Below, piece after piece: positions 63,220 through 64,000 of a DNA stretch of 64,000 nt. Every line of letters starts with the position of its first letter. Position 1 is the stretch's first letter. Origin of the DNA: Photobacterium sp. SKA34. Its GTDB lineage: Bacteria > Pseudomonadota > Gammaproteobacteria > Enterobacterales > Vibrionaceae. The stretch covers positions 659,089 to 723,088 of the forward strand of contig NZ_CH724142.1 of the NCBI RefSeq assembly GCF_000153325.1, written 5' to 3'. The translations under genes were made by a program, and so were the position numbers. The notes under the pieces are model-generated. The model did no database searches and was not told the origin of the DNA. It worked only from the letters and a program-made list of their open reading frames with translations.

Positions 63220-63414
63220 TTAAGCGAACGGAAGCATACGAGCAACTGCAGCCACTTCACACTTAGGAAGGATTGCATTTGGACGAAGCTGACGTTTGTT
63301 CTTAGTAGTACGTTTAGTCAGGATGTGACGCTTAGTAGCGTGCTTAAACTTAAAGCCACCAGCTGTTTTTTTGAAGCGCTTAGCTGCGCCACGATTTGTT
63401 TTCATCTTTGGCAT
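63220..63414 (-). CDS. rpmI: Large ribosomal subunit protein bL35
   Basis: A 64-residue L35 ([44 protein letters not shown]). ATG 63414 is the family start; the frame is open six codons further. It lies 44 bases before rplT in the same operon. Confidence 0.98.
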   Translation of the reverse strand: MPKMKTNRGAAKRFKKTAGGFKFKHATKRHILTKRTTKNKRQLRPNAILPKCEVAAVARMLPFA

Positions 63415-63465
63415 GAGATGATAACTCCGCATTGTTGATAGTTAATAATCACAGTAATAAGGCGA

Positions 63466-63493
63466 ACAAAAAGCGCTACTTAAAGCAGCGCTT
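63466..63493 (-). terminator. Hairpin with T run between infC and rpmI (terminator or attenuator)
   Basis: Minus-strand stem AAGCGCT / AGCGCTT with a nine-base loop, followed by TTTTTG. In E. coli this operon is partly controlled by such structures and by L20; here it may reduce readthrough from infC into rpmI. Confidence 0.75.
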
Positions 63494-63515
63494 CTTAGCT
63501 ACTTGAATGCCGTTA

Positions 63516-64000
63516 TTACTTCTTCTTTGGGGCAAGCATCATGGTCATTTGGCGACCTTCTACACGATTAGGGAAGCTCTCACAGACAGCGATGTCTTCA
63601 AGTTCACCCTTAATACGGTTAAGAAGTTCAATACCAAGACCTTGGTGAGCCATTTCACGACCACGGAAACGTAGCGTTACTTTGCCTTTGTTGCCCTCTT
63701 CTAAAAAGCGAGTCAGGTTGCGTAGTTTTACCTGATAGTCGCCTTCGTCTGTACCAGGTCGGAATTTAACTTCCTTGATCTGGATTTGTTTTTGGTTTTT
63801 CTTTTGCTCTTTAGCAGCCTTGCTCTTTTCGAACAGGTACTTACCATAGTCCATCACGCGACAAACTGGTGGCTCGGCATTAGGGCTAATTTCAACTAGA
63901 TCCACACCAGCTTCTAGAGCAACTTCCATTGCTTCATCAAGTGAAACAACACCAACTGATTCGCCATCAAGGCCAGTCAGGCGAACTTCACGTACGCCAC
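63516..64000 (-). CDS. infC: Translation initiation factor IF-3, 5'-truncated by window edge
   Basis: The frame stays open to the window edge: [59 protein letters not shown], then [52 protein letters not shown] and ending MMLAPKKK. Both IF3 domains are present apart from the first residues. IF3 prevents subunit joining and checks the initiator tRNA. The start codon, often AUU in this family, is outside the window. First visible gene of infC-rpmI-rplT. Confidence 0.98.
   Translation of the reverse strand, partial: GVREVRLTGLDGESVGVVSLDEAMEVALEAGVDLVEISPNAEPPVCRVMDYGKYLFEKSKAAKEQKKNQKQIQIKEVKFRPGTDEGDYQVKLRNLTRFLEEGNKGKVTLRFRGREMAHQGLGIELLNRIKGELEDIAVCESFPNRVEGRQMTMMLAPKKK

Overview
The window reads as chromosomal DNA of a low-GC marine Vibrionaceae, most likely Photobacterium or a close relative. 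The reasons are the infC-rpmI-rplT / pheST / ihfA / btuCD backbone, the tandem glycine riboswitch in front of an AGCS symporter, AroH, SdaC, YajQ, YajD and BtuCD proteins close to their enterobacterial and Vibrio counterparts, and many short Vibrionaceae-type hypothetical genes. The genus is inferred from gene content only. Most genes are single-copy housekeeping or accessory metabolism. I see no tRNA, rRNA, CRISPR array, insertion sequence or phage.

Layout. 1-8.2 kb: the 3' part of cra, a FUSC membrane protein, a stand-alone PEP-synthase C-terminal domain divergent from aroH, yajQ, and sdaC with a long structured leader. 7.5-13.4 kb: a DnaJ-related protein, a DUF481 outer membrane protein, two tandem LpxL-family acyltransferases, a winged-helix protein, an M50 site-2-protease-like protein and yajD. 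13.6-19.4 kb: a DUF2760-Hsp70-Hsp70 chaperone cluster behind a near-perfect sigma-32 promoter. 19.7-27.9 kb: a small HTH protein, an ABC exporter pair, RNase T2, an AGCS symporter, a periplasmic glutathione peroxidase and short unknown genes. 28.1-37.0 kb: a large FUSC protein, unknown membrane proteins, a YqaB-like phosphatase, and a TetR-controlled RND efflux pair with two operator-like palindromes. 37.1-40.7 kb: a membrane-anchored J-domain protein and a pseudo-receiver/AraC regulator divergent from a secreted GH18 chitinase. 40.8-48.6 kb: glycine riboswitch plus symporter, a HiPIP, a frameshifted yegD, a DsbA-like lipoprotein, a chemoreceptor and a third FUSC protein. 48.5-56.2 kb: a decayed rlmC fragment, btuD-btuC, astE, ihfA, pheT-pheS. 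56.9-58.0 kb: small membrane and coiled-coil genes. 58.0-62.7 kb: a Fur-boxed iron cassette (TonB receptor, PepSY-TM, DUF2271, DUF4198). 62.8-64 kb: rplT, rpmI and the 3' part of infC.

Main observations. (1) The iron cassette lies between intact rplT and a decayed second copy of the rplT 3' end and terminator (about 83 percent identical by hand alignment), the footprint of an insertion or duplication downstream of rplT. (2) The DUF2760-Hsp70-Hsp70 cluster has a sigma-32 promoter (CTTGAAA-N14-CCCCATTT) and a long VEK-repeat membrane stalk, suggesting a membrane-associated heat-shock chaperone module. (3) A PEP-synthase C-terminal domain without its catalytic cysteine survives beside aroH, in the divergent orientation that full-length ppsA has in E. 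coli. (4) rlmC and yegD are broken. (5) The chitinase-linked AraC regulator has Glu at the phospho-acceptor position, and the chitinase has Gln at one Asp of its catalytic motif.

Calls rest on reading the sequence and remembered family sequences. No alignments, HMMs or folding programs were run.
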